Source: Marsupella aquatica
Lineage: Eukaryota > Marchantiophyta
Assembly: GCA_973895155.1 (NCBI GenBank)
Contig: OZ316896.1
Coordinates: 14,756,001-14,820,000 of the forward strand
Length of the DNA stretch: 64,000 nt
Reading direction: 5' to 3'
Below the pieces are notes generated by a model. That model was not told the DNA's origin. It did not search any database and saw only the letters and a program-made list of their open reading frames with translations. The position numbers and the translations under genes are program-made. Shown here in pieces: positions 30,401-41,015 of the stretch. Each line of letters opens with the position of its first letter. Position 1 is the first letter of the stretch.

Positions 30401-32204
30401 TGTCAGCAGACAAGCCGAGAGGTAGAAGCTCATCGCCACCAACACCTTGGTACCACTTACGGAGTGATTCACGACCGTTGGTGCCAATTTCATTGGAATT
30501 CGACAATTTTGACGACGTCCACAGACAATAGCAGCACCCACACCACGCAATCCTTCTGCTACATTTGGTGGTCGCTTCACCACTACTCCAAAGCCTGCTA
30601 TCACTTCATTGCCATTTACCCTTTCTACATCAGTGGTTGTTCCTGCTTCACCGACATACAGCATGGATGCCAGCCACTCATCTGGCCGCATTGAGCGCTT
30701 CAGCAGGCGGCCAAGCACTATCTCTTTACGTGAGTTCAAATCCACTTTCTACACTGTCGTTTACGAATTGGAGTTGAAGTACGACAGCAATTTCACAAAT
30801 GCTTTTGCATTTAAGCAGCTAGCCAGGTATGTGCACCATGAGGCTTTGGATGTGTATGAGTAGCATTCTCAACGGCTGCTTGCTGTCACACAGTTGCCTA
30901 ACCCTACCTATGCTAGTGCAATTGCGGCAGCCTCACAATTGACCTTACAGAATGCCATTGCAGCCCATGCTGTTGCTCCTGCCACTTCCCCTCCTACTCC
31001 AGTTCCTACCACTACGCCAGTTACTCCCACTGTCTTGGCACAGGCTACATCAGGCATTTCTCCCACCATTGATTCTCTTGCCTTTGCTGATCCAGTGGCT
31101 GAGTTTTTCCAGGTTCTTGAATTGGAATTCCCAATCAAGGGTGCTGACAAAATCATGCATTTGGCCACCTTTGTGAGGTAGCGCGATGAAACCTTGAAGA
31201 TGATGTATCACCGGCTTCTCAAGCTGAAGGAGGACACCCAGAGCATCACTGACCTGGAAGCTGCTCATCGCTATCTTCGCGCATTGGAGGGCACACCAGC
31301 TCTCCATTCGCAAGTGTTGTAGCAAGTATTCTCAGAGTTTGGAGACAGCTACACCCTGCTCAATGTCTATGACACTGCTGAGAAACTTGAGTTGGCCCAT
31401 GCACATTATGAGGCCAGTATTGCACGTCCACCGCAATCCAGGTACCAGGCTGCTGCCCCTACACTGGCCACCCCTTCCCGTGTGCCACAATATGGTTCCA
31501 AGACCAAGCCAACCCATGCTGCCTTCATGCTGCCATCTTGCAACTACTGTAGTAACCCCAATCACAAGGCTAATGAATGTGATATTGTTGTTGAGGACCT
31601 ATCTTGTGATTTTTGCGGGAAAGTGGGTCACTTGGAGGCAGTTTGTTTTGTCAAATTGCCAGAGAGGAAGCAGCTACGACAACAGGCCCCTCATCTCACT
31701 CCAGCTTCCACTCCCCCACCAGCTAGGAGGGCTCCTATTGCCTCAGTTGCTCCTCCTTCCAGTGGCAAAGCACCTGGTGCCAACAAATCGCCCAAGCAGC
31801 AACAGAAGCAACCAGCTCAGAAGGAGGCTCACAATGCACAGGCAACTCCACTCCAATCTCTGACTCATGAGGTTGAGTCCCTACGTGCCCAACTTGCCAA
31901 CATCAAAGGCAAGTCACCTGCCTCTGCTGGTCCTTCTCAACCAGCTGGTCACGTGCAACCCATCCCTAGCCCAGGCACCACTGACAATTCAACATCTCTT
32001 CCCCGCTCTTTCTATGGCTTGCCATTTGATGCTCATATGGGTGAGTGTGTGCTGTCCTCTGCTACACAACCTGGCCTTATGGCAGAATTTTCAGATTCAT
32101 TCTGCCCTTCCTATTTTGCTTACCAGCAGGCCAGTGCTGCCTCCCGTATTGCTCCCACACGCCGCATTGTACAGGCTGATGGTCTTGCTCTGCTAGTCCT
32201 CTGA
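30401..32204 (+). pseudogene. Ty3 gag, with two CCHC zinc knuckles
   Basis: A candidate start ATG at 30401 (MSADKPRGRSS) is followed after a frameshift by one long frame to 32204 with three TAG stops (30861, 31179, 31320). The middle holds a gag-like helical segment (RDETLKMMYHRLLKLKED, then FGDSYTLLNVYDTAEKLELA). At about 31542-31650 two CX2CX4HX4C knuckles follow each other: CNYCSNPNHKANEC and CDFCGKVGHLEAVC. These bind RNA in the capsid of retroelements. A Pro/Ala/Gln-rich tail follows. Beyond 32204 the frame shifts and continues toward the protease, so gag and pol were probably fused or separated only by a linker. Confidence 0.75.
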
Positions 32205-32209
32205 CTCGA

Positions 32210-33440
32210 GCCAGGGGAGCTTGGGCTGTCATGCCCCAATCTTTTCAGCCACTCACACTTGCTGAAGAGCGCACCTTGTTGGCGAGGGAGGAGGGAGCTG
32301 CAGCTACATCCATTCCACCACCAGGTGCTGCTAACATTTCACAGGGAGTTGTTTCTCCTGAGCTGCTTGAGCATTTCACCTCCGGGTTGGCACAAAAGAT
32401 TCTTACAACTCCACTTTTCAGTTGCCATGATTTATAATTGGATGCTAGAGCTGTCATGAGAGCGCTAGAGGGCTCACTGCATTCTTTATCAACCCCTGTG
32501 CCACCAGTTTGGAGGTCCAATCTCATGTACATACTGGACCTTCTTCTTCTCCATTACATGCTTCCACTAGTTTGGCTATCCTAGTACCAATTTCCAGTGG
32601 TAGCGATGACAGTATTGCTGCAGATTGTGTGACCAGAGCTACACTAGATTCTGGTCATGCTACTCCATCTTTCTTGACTATGTTGTTGAGTGGAAAGACC
32701 GTGGATACTAACTCTCTTCACAAGGTACCTCATCATTTGCCAAAAGTGGTGCGTAGCGACAGGACTTCAGTTTCCACCACCATTGCCATTGTTGACAATA
32801 GGAATTCAACGATCAAGTTGGAGGGTCACACTCCTGAGGTGGTCATGCTAGACACAGGCGCTCAACCAGTGATATTGGGCATTCAGTTTGCCAAGAAGAT
32901 GGGACTGCTGACTGATCATTTACAACAATCCAGGTGGCACATTCTAACTGCTAGTGGCACTGTGTGTGTTGGGTGAGAGTTCTACTTTACTCACTCTCAC
33001 TTTTAATGGAGGTACAGATCAGGAACTGCATTTCCCAGTCAGATGTTTGGTTACCAATGCCACTACGTATGATGTGCTCATTGGCCAGGAGGCTTTGTTC
33101 CCACCAGGTTTTACCATTGACAACTGGCATGAGCATGCATACTACAGAGTTGATTGGCATACGGATGGCTCACACTTGGGCTACATTCCACTTGATTTGC
33201 ATGGTGCCCATACACCTATGGCTCACCACTGTGTGTTGAAAGCAGTGCACACAGCTACCTATGTCAACCACCCATTGCAAGATTGGATTGAGGAGGATGA
33301 TGATGAGGTGGCTACTGCACATGCTACTACACGTATAGCAGCACTTTCCAGCAACGTGGACCATCAACCAGAGGTGGTACAATGGCTCCAAGCAGCCCAT
33401 GGACCTTTGGTGGCTGCATTGCGCAAATTTGAGGACCTTG
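32210..33440 (+). pseudogene. Ty3 retropepsin (aspartic protease) and linker
   Basis: The frame changes at about 32515 and again at about 32965, with a TAA at 32435. At 32830-32880 it reads PEVVMLDTGAQPVILG, the D-T-G-A active site of retroviral-type aspartic proteases (DTG at 32851-32859). After the second shift the fold continues with CLVTNATTYDVLIGQEAL, matching the usual second half of a Ty3 protease. Its role is cleavage of the element polyprotein. The shift falls within the protease, so this copy cannot make it. Confidence 0.75.
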
Positions 33441-33449
33441 GGCAGCACA

Positions 33450-34448
33450 ATGGCCAACCAATAGCCCCAATCTTGAGTGCACCAGTTACATGGACTCCTC
33501 CTTCAGATGGCCTTACATTGCTTGAGCTTTTTGGTGGCATTTCTACACGCCTGGAAGCTCTCCTACAATCTAGCATGGTGGTGAAACAATACATCTCTGT
33601 GGATATTGATCCAGATGCAAGGCAAGTGGCTGAATCCCGTTTGCTAGAATTTTCAGAGCAATTTCCCCAACAGTTTCCACACAGTGCATGGAAGTCTGCA
33701 TTTTCTTTCTTTCCTCTAGATATCCAGCTTGTCCAGCACTGGCACTTAACCCTTCTTGGCTCCCTTGATTTGATCATAGCTGGTTGGGAATGCCAAGGGT
33801 TTTCAGCTGCTGGTCACGGTGCTGGACTGCATGATTCTCGTTCTGGCCTTTTCACAGCATTGGTTCAGATTCTCACTTGGGCTCAATCCCTTTATCCTGC
33901 TGTTGGTTATATCATTGAGAATATTTAATCTCAGTTTGACCAACGTCCACAGGTCAAAGAGGATTTTAGTGTGGTCCAGCACTACTTGGGACCACCCCTT
34001 CTCATTGATGCAGTGCATTGTGGTTCTTATGCACATTGTCTTCGTAACTTTTGGACTAACCTTGCACCACCTTCCTTATTGGAGTTAGCTCTTCACCACA
34101 CATCCAGGGACACTAACCTCATAGTGGACCAGATTTTGGATCCTGACAGTTCTTGCCAACCAGTTACACGGCACGAGCCTGCACCTTAGTATCCAGCCAA
34201 TACCATTGGACAGCCCCGTGCTGCTTGGCCTACGTACATTTGTATCCTTTCCAGGTGCACATGCCTTTCAGGGTGATGGTCCTGGCCTGGTTTATCGACA
34301 TTCTACCAGTACTTGGGATGAACCTAGTCCTGAGGAGAGAGAACGGGCTATGGGCTTCCAATCCGGTACTACAGGCCACACCCAAATCACCAGGCTGGTC
34401 AGGAATGCTTTACTTGGTAGAGTAATGGATCTTAATGCTCTCACTTAA
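33450..34448 (+). pseudogene. C5 cytosine DNA methyltransferase domain inside the Ty3 polyprotein
   Basis: The domain sits between protease and reverse transcriptase, in the same frame as the protease C-terminal half. Landmarks: motif I LTLLELFGGIST (about 33511-33546), motif II YISVDIDPDA, motif IV AGWECQGFS with the catalytic Cys codon at 33791-33793, GLHDSRSGLF, motif VI YIIENI (ENV-like Glu-Asn) at 33908-33925, then a TAA. The text continues in frame with DAVHCGSYAHCLRNFWTN (motif VIII-like), a TAG, a frameshift, and a C-terminal part ERERAMGFQSG then RLVRNALLGR, resembling motifs IX-X. The usual Pro of the Pro-Cys motif is Glu here; the Cys is kept. Known family function: methylation of cytosine in DNA from SAM. 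Captured DNMTs are described in retrotransposons of dinoflagellates and charophytes. The domain call is firm; the subfamily (DNMT3-like look) is a guess. Confidence 0.85.
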
Positions 34449-36250
34449 CTTCTGGTCACTTGCATCCTTTTTCAGATGTACATTCATCCAGCATCTGGAG
34501 TTCCAGCTCTACCACTCCATGGTGCTGCTACATGGCATCTAGACCAGGTGCACTTACCTCTATTCAACACTCACCGCTTCAGTCCAAGTGTTGGGGGGGA
34601 GGAGGTCCCTTGTAACGTGGCTGACAATATTTCTGAGTTTCATGGTGTGGACCAACTCAGATCAGCAGGTACAACAGGCCTTGGAGAGGCCTCATCACCT
34701 TATCAACAGCATGCTAGCAACTTGGACAGTGGAGAGGCTGGCACTTCTAGCTCTTCAAGCACGAGTACATCAGGTCTTATTCCTAGTGTTGCCAACTACA
34801 CATTCATCATGGGCAACCACCTGAGTAAAAGACAGAAGGACCAGCTGCTGAATTTGCTCCTCAAGCATGAGAACGTGTTTGCTTTCTCTATGAAGGACTT
34901 GGGTAAGAGCAAGACTATGCAGTTCTCCATTGAGTTGGCTGATGAAACACCGTTCTTCAGGCGGAGACATCGTTTGAGTAAGCATGAGTGGCAGCTGGTG
35001 GATGAGAGGTGCCAAGAGCTCTATGAAGCTGGTCTTATTCAGCCATCTACATCAGATTTTGCAGCAGCTACAGTGATGCCAGCAAAGAAGGATTCCAGTG
35101 GATTGTGGACAGAGAAGCGCATGTGTGGGGACTACAGGCCACTGAACCTGGTCACACCCCAGGACATGTACCCCATGCCACGGCCAGAGGAGCTATTTGA
35201 CAGCATTGGAGACTCAGACATCTTCACTCTTGTGGATCTAAGGCAAGGCTTTAACCAGATTTTGCTGCTTGCAAAGGACCGCAAGAAAACTGCTTTCCAT
35301 GGTAGTAACCAACTATGGGAGTGGTTGGTGATGCCATTTGGCTTGAAGAATGCGCCCATGTTCTTTCAAAGAGTCATGGACCAGGTTCTTCAAGGTGCTG
35401 AGTTTCTGAAATGCTACATTGATGATGTGTTGGTCCACAGCAAAGGATTTGACCAGCATCTACTTGACCTTGAAGAGCTATTCATGAGGCTTAAGAAGGT
35501 GAACCTAAAGATACACCCCAAGAAGTGTGAATTTGCTGTCATATCAGTAGTATACCTTGGGCACTGCATTCTTCCAAATGGAACCATGGCTCACTGGGCC
35601 AAGGTGGTATCCATCTTGGAAATGTCCACTCCTACTAATGTTCACACTCTTCGGAGCTTTATTGGGTTGTGCAATTACTACTGGATCTACATCAATTCAA
35701 AGATTTCAGTACCATTGCACATCCATTGTATGCTTTGTTGAAAAAGAATGTGACTTGGACATGGAGTACAGATGCTGAGGCAGCATTTGTCACTTTGAAG
35801 GAGAAGCTCTCAGAATACCCGGTGCTGAGAAGACCTGATTTTAGCAAGGTCTTTGTGCTACACACAGATTGGAGTGCCCTTGGGATTGGTGCCATTCTGG
35901 GCCAGCATGATGAGGAAGGTAAAGAGTACGTCATTGCCTATGCATCCAGGAGCAACAATCAGGCAGAGAGTCATTATTCTTCGTATGAGGGTGAATGCCT
36001 TGCTGTTGTGTGGGCTATCATACATTACAGGCCCTACCTCTATGAGACCAGGTTTATCCTCTACACCGACCACCAGCCCTTGAAGTGGTTGATGACCAAC
36101 GACAAGCTTACTAGCAAGCTTGCTCGTTGGGCGCTCATACTCCAGGAGTATGATTTTGAGGTAATTCATAGGCCTGGTGTGACACATCAAAATGCTGACA
36201 CTATGTCCCGCAACCCTTTGATTGCCTCTGATGATTCCTCAGATGCACGG
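34449..36250 (+). pseudogene. Ty3 reverse transcriptase and RNase H
   Basis: One frame from 34476 to about 35690 holds the reverse transcriptase: KRMCGDYRPLN, motif A TLVDLRQGFNQI, WLVMPFGLKNAP, and the catalytic YIDD at 35415-35426 followed by VLVHSKGFDQH. After a frameshift near 35680 the RNase H-like domain follows: VFVLHTDWSALGIGAILGQ, SSYEGECLAVVWAI and YTDHQPLKWLM, then the connecting RPGVTHQNADTMSRNP. This is the Ty3 order of domains. The frame stops at 36250, where another element has inserted between GCACGG and CAGGAT. Confidence 0.9.
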
Positions 36251-37695
36251 TGTCGGGGGAATCTTTAGTTCTTGGGAAGCACCAAGCTCTTGTTTTTCCT
36301 ATCTTGGAAGAAACCTTTCCAAAGTATGTATTTTCTCACCTCACATTACCCTTGCGATCCCCTTTGTCAATCAATTTTTCTCACCATTATCCTCTAAAAT
36401 ATCTCTCACGGCCTTTGTTCCACTCTACGATGAGTGACTTCCTCACACTAAGCCTCGAAGCGGCCTATCCTCTTTCCACATAACCCAAGTCAAGTCATAG
36501 ATTGCAATTTCCAATGAATCCTATAATTAGATAAGTCAATTATAGAAAACAAAGACTATGATCTTAAGATTTACTATAGATGATATAATCACAGACTCTG
36601 GCATCCTAAGCATAACATTGTATCTTTCATCTCCATATTTTCTAACTAAAATATCTCTACAATCAACCTTCTTACGACATACCACTCTAATGTCAATAGA
36701 TGAAAGAAAATCAGACACATTATTAGGAAGCCTATTCAAATCTAACTCCGGTACATTTACGGGTTGTCTATTAAAATCCATCTAATATAAAATAAAAATA
36801 GTTACATTCCATTCATTTCCATAAACAACAATCGGGTATACAAATGGTGCGTTGCTATTCATAACTGATTCCATTAACTCAAACCCAAAATGATAAAGAA
36901 GATGCATTCTCATGGTATGCTTGCTAAGACAATAAATTCTAATTAAGAAAGGATTGACAAATGGCACAGCACATGGGGGATAAACTCTAGGTACTCCATT
37001 TATCATATTATTCATTACAAACACACTAAATTGATCTCATGACTAATAAACATAAAACATAAAATAGTTCTAAGGCCAACAATCAAGTTAGTACCCAAGC
37101 ATGGATGTAAATAATAAACAAGACATGTGCACAAGAGGGGAAGAGTTCCTTACAGTGTTGCGAGTCCAACATGATAGATCAAACAATTCGAATGAGGAGA
37201 GTGTGCTCCTCTTCACTTTATTTATAGTGCCTCTTTGTGCTTTCCAAGAGGGCATGGATCGATGCTTTGACCCTTGGATGGAAGCCAAGTGGCAAGCATC
37301 AAACACTTATAAGTGTGCTAGTACTATTCATAGTTGGTGGAACTACTGTGCGTAGTTGGTGGAATTATTATGCGTAATTGGTGGAATTACTATGCATAAT
37401 TAGTGCAACTACTATGTGTAGTTGGTGAAACTACTATGCATAGTTGGTGAAACTACTATGCGTAATTGGTGCAACTACTATGCATAGTTGGTGGAATTAC
37501 TATGCATAATTGGTAAAACTACTATGCATAAATGGTGGAACTACTGTGTATCATTGTAGAATATACACACTACATATAGAATGTAACATATATACTCTAA
37601 TAGTACTACTATGAAGCATTTAAGTAAAACCTTTTTCACATAAACTCAAATAACACAATATGGATTCTAGCCTTCTAAAGGGAATCCCCACGACA
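36251..37695 (+). mobile_element. Solo-LTR-like insertion (1445 bp) with 4-bp target duplication
   Basis: The insert begins TGTCGGGGGAATCTTTAG and ends CTAAAGGGAATCCCCACGACA, so the ends are imperfect inverted repeats with TG...CA termini, as in LTRs. It is flanked by ACGG at 36247-36250 and at 37696-37699. Removing the insert and one ACGG restores the reading frame (D-A-R then Q-D-F-D) of the host element. The insert has no gene; it is AT-rich and holds a TATA-like TTTATTTATAG at about 37207 and a minisatellite. A single LTR left by recombination is the simplest reading. A non-autonomous DNA transposon with 20-bp terminal repeats is the alternative. Confidence 0.75.
37332..37551. repeat. 22-bp minisatellite, exactly ten copies
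   Basis: Consensus AGTTGGTG-AACTACTATGCAT, ten head-to-tail units covering 220 bp, inside the solo-LTR-like insertion. Variation is confined to a few positions (A/G, G/C/A, C/T). Confidence 0.9.
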
Positions 37696-37699
37696 ACGG

Positions 37700-39242
37700 C
37701 AGGATTTTGACTAGGTTTCCATCCTGCCTACATTTCATGCATCTACCTATCTTGCTTTGCTGCCATGCTACGTTGTTGACCAACCTGTGGTGGATATATG
37801 GGAGGAGAGCGACACTCTGAGATTTCTGTAGCATGGGGAGTACCCCACCCATGTTACTACTGCCCAGAGAGACCGAATTCAGCAAAAGGTCCAAGCGCTA
37901 CTTGTGGAAGGGAGATCATCTTGTGCGTTGCTTGCTAGACAGGGAAGTGGTGGTTCCACCTATTCACGAGAGGGTTGGCCTTATCCGTAAGGTACATTCT
38001 GAGCTGGGTCATTTTGGTGTTAAGAGGACTTATAGCCTCTTGGTCCCCCATTATCATTGGCAAGGCATGCATGGCCAGGTTTGAGATGTTATTGCCCGGT
38101 GTGAGCAGTGTGATAGGGTAAGGACTTCTTTCACATCTTGGCAACCCACACTTCATCCACTCCCTATTCAGGGCATGTTTTATCGATGGTCATGTGATTT
38201 GGCTGGAGAATTATCCCTCACATCTCGGGGTAATCTCTACATCATGATCATGATAGAGCATTTCTCCAAGTGGATAGAACTTGTGGCATTGCCAGATAAG
38301 ACCTCCCGTAGCACCAGCCAGGCATTCATGCAATAAGTTCTCAGCCGCTTTGGAGCTTATGCAGAATGTCTCACTGACCAGGGCTTAGAGTTTAGAGGAG
38401 AGTTCCAGGAGCTGCTTGATCAGGACCTCATTGATCATTGTCGGACATCACGAGATCACCCACATGCAGATGGCTTGGCAGAGCGCATGGTTCAGACATG
38501 CAAGAAGGGCCTCCAGAAGATCTGCCTCACCAAAAACAAGGAGGATTGGGACCTGGCCTTACCCTACATTGCCATGGGGTATAGGATGTCCAGACATGCA
38601 TTACTGTATAACTTTTCTCCCTACTTCTTGTTGTTTGGTCGTCACCCAATTCCACCTTCTGCTATTGCTGCTCACATGCTTAAGGTGGTGGACTTGGATT
38701 CAGTTGTGACTTGGTCTGATATGATCTTTGAGAGGGTTGCCCTATTCAGGAGGGTTATGCCCATGGCCATGGAGAATTTGGCCATTGCACAACACAGGGA
38801 CACACTGCGTTATGCACACACACGAGGGGGCACTTTTCAGCCCAAGGTCAGGAAGTTTGATGTGGGAGATTTTGTGTACTTGCAGCGGTAAGCTAACGAC
38901 ACCCTGGACACCTCTACCAGTCGTACCATTCTCAGGGTTAAGGCTATTCGACCGTCTGGAGTGCTAGAGTTACAAGGGGCAGATGGACGCACAATTGCTG
39001 ACAATGCCAAGAATTGCGCCCCTTGTCATCTGCCCAACCTGGATCCCACCATTGTGACTTCTACCTGGATTCCACCTGTGGACTACCCTTGCAAAGTGTG
39101 TTTGCGAATTGATGATGCTGACCAGATGCTGCTATGTGATAATTGCAATGGAGGGTACCATCTTTTCTGCCTTCGGCCTGAACTTACCCAGGTGCCAGAA
39201 GGGTTATGGTTTTGCCCTTCCTGTGCTCCACGTGCTACCTGA
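37700..39242 (+). pseudogene. Ty3 integrase with a C-terminal PHD finger
   Basis: From 37700 the frame reads QDFD, stop 37712, VSILPTFHAS, WEESDTLRFL, stop 37829, then after a shift the integrase zinc domain: HSELGHFGVKRTYSLL, stop 38082, RCEQCDRVR (HHCC). The catalytic core follows with WSCDLAGELS, CLTDQGLEFRG and the DGLAERM Glu (D, D, E), stop 38334, then FLLFGRHPIPPS and GDFVYLQR, stop 38889. The final about 90 codons encode a PHD finger: CKVCLRIDD, LLCDNCNGGYHLFCLRP, then GLWFCPSC, a full C4-H-C3 set, ending in a natural TGA at 39240. Integrase joins the element DNA to the chromosome; a PHD finger usually binds histone H3 tails, so it may guide target choice. Confidence 0.85.
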
Positions 39243-39789
39243 CTTTTCTTCAGCCCTCCTTTTGGCTGTGGTCTGGGGGGGATACAGAGGTTTACACCTC
39301 CACTACGTACATACCACCTCAGTTGCTTTTTCTTGGCACTTGTGAATGTGATTGGACTTTTTCTAAGGATGTTGGTTGCTAGCAGCTTACACACATGCAT
39401 TGCCAATGACTTGTATGTTTTCGATACACTATGGCTACGATACTATATGTCACGACAGGTCTAAGGTTACGACATGTTACCATAGTTAGGCTAACCATAG
39501 TCGAAGACATGGTAGGGTTAACTAGGATGCACACTATATGCCAAACGGTGTTTTCTTGGATGTGGAACTAAGGCTCATTGTTATGGACCACTTGAGAGAT
39601 GAGGAGAGCTTATACTGTAGAGACTTGGTATGGCCGACGAGCTTAGAGTTCAGTAAAGCTCTCTTGTGTGTTCCCATGGACGTAGCTTTGAGGAGGTGAA
39701 CCATGTATCTCTTGTGTTGACTACTCGCGCGTTGGATGTGTCATGTGCTTACCGTTGTGATTATCATCTATGCTCAGCAAAAACCTGAC
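39243..39789 (+). other. 3' non-coding end of the Ty3 element (possible 3' LTR)
   Basis: Starts with a polypurine stretch (GGGGGGGA at 39275-39282), the usual primer site before a 3' LTR. The following about 500 bp has no coding frame. No matching copy was found upstream of gag. Confidence 0.4.
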
Positions 39790-41015
39790 GGAGGGTTGTC
39801 TAGGGAGAACAAGTCACAAAAATGCTCAAAAACATAGCAAGAGGGGCCCCAACAGAACAACGTGGAGCATGGTGTAAGACAAAGGTGAAACGGTTCCTAC
39901 TAAACTGAAGATCCTCCTTAGGCTCAGAATCCTCCATATATAAGGAAATTTGATCATAGGGCTAAGGGTGGAGATCATGAAGGGCACTCAAGGCAGCCTC
40001 ACTAGGGGGAGCAGACATGTTGGGGGAAAGGTTCTAGACAACGCGATGATATTCTTCAGCCTAGGCTAAATGACAAGCTCAACAAAGGCGCCTATGCTCA
40101 AGAGGAGTAGAATGGCAAGTTGGGTTAGACAAAGCACAAGCGGTAAAGGAGAGGGAGCAAAGAAAGTAATCCTCCTAAAGTTGCTCCCAATCTCCTCTCA
40201 AAAAGTGGTGTATACGTGAGGCAGTCTCATGGTGACCCACATGACCACCATGATGGGTAAGAGTCCACAGTGGAAAAAGTATGAGCAAAGTCGAATAGAA
40301 GATCTCCAAAGGATGCACTAAGATAAGTTGCACGATCTACAACAAAGAGGACCAAACCAAGGGACGTAACGCATGAGAGATGTGGTTCTAAAGTTGGGGT
40401 CTAATGTACCCAGAATGGTAAGCTGCAATGGGGTTCATGGTGCAAACCCAATGCCAAGCCTGCTCAAAGGCCTCCAAAGAGGGAGGGGCAGAGCCAACAA
40501 GGTCAAGAGGGGGTTGGGACTGGGACTGGGCCTATTGGCGACATTTGCATTGGCCCTGCCCTTGATGATGAGGGAGGGGCAGAGCCAACAAGGTCAAGAG
40601 GGGGTTGGGACTGGGACTGGGCCTATTGGCGACATTTGCATCGGCCCTGCCCTTGATGATGAGGGAGGGACATGCCAACCCAACTACAATCTGGACAAAT
40701 GTGTTGAGGACGCTCCTCCTGGGAGGTAGCAAGGAAAGACTGGATTGCAGGTGGAGGAGGAACAAACATGGACAAAGAGGCCCGATCAGGAGGCTAGAGG
40801 GGTTGGGGTGGCACATGGTGTGAAGATGAGCCCGAGCGACATTGGGGGAGGGGGGGTGGGCAATAGACTGGGGGACCTGAAGGCCCGACATCAATGGAAG
40901 GGGCGGGGGGGGGGGGCAAAACATTGTCAATAGGTGCATCATGAATAAGAGAAAGATCCAATGAAAGTGGGCAAACACAATGGCGACCATGAGAGGGGGA
41001 AGAGATGACTGGCAA
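39790..41015 (-). mobile_element. N-terminal part of a non-LTR retrotransposon, probably the other half of copy C
   Basis: On the minus strand, several broken frames read: a Pro-rich start (VLPPPPAPSIDVGPSGPP), then a Cys/His-containing stretch (THHGGHVGHHETASRIHHFL, then ALSNPTCHSTPLEHRRLC), then SAPPSEAALSALHDLHP, then SRNRFTFVLHHAPRC near 39860-39900. N-terminal zinc-finger-like segments followed by this layout precede the reverse transcriptase in elements of this type. The orientation matches copy C. I infer one element split by the Ty3 insertion between about 27235 and 39790. Confidence 0.45.
40479..40660. repeat. 91-bp tandem duplication, two nearly identical copies
   Basis: Units 40479-40569 and 40570-40660 differ at one position (GCATTGGCC versus GCATCGGCC), and a partial third starts at 40661. 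Because 91 is not a multiple of 3, it shifts any frame through it. Confidence 0.9.

Larger units (their letters stand above)
30401..39242 (+). mobile_element. Ty3-type LTR retrotransposon with DNA methyltransferase and PHD finger, decayed
   Basis: Order of domains on the plus strand: Gag with two CCHC knuckles, aspartic protease, C5 cytosine DNA methyltransferase, reverse transcriptase, RNase H, (inserted solo-LTR-like element), integrase, PHD finger. RT before RNase H before integrase defines Ty3/gypsy. The frames are interrupted by stops at 30861, 31179, 31320, 32435, 33926, 34187, 34446, 37712, 37829, 38082, 38334 and 38889, and by shifts near 30530, 32180, 32515, 32965, 34195, 35680 and 37880. 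A polypurine stretch lies at 39275-39282. No LTR pair was recognised. Confidence 0.85.
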
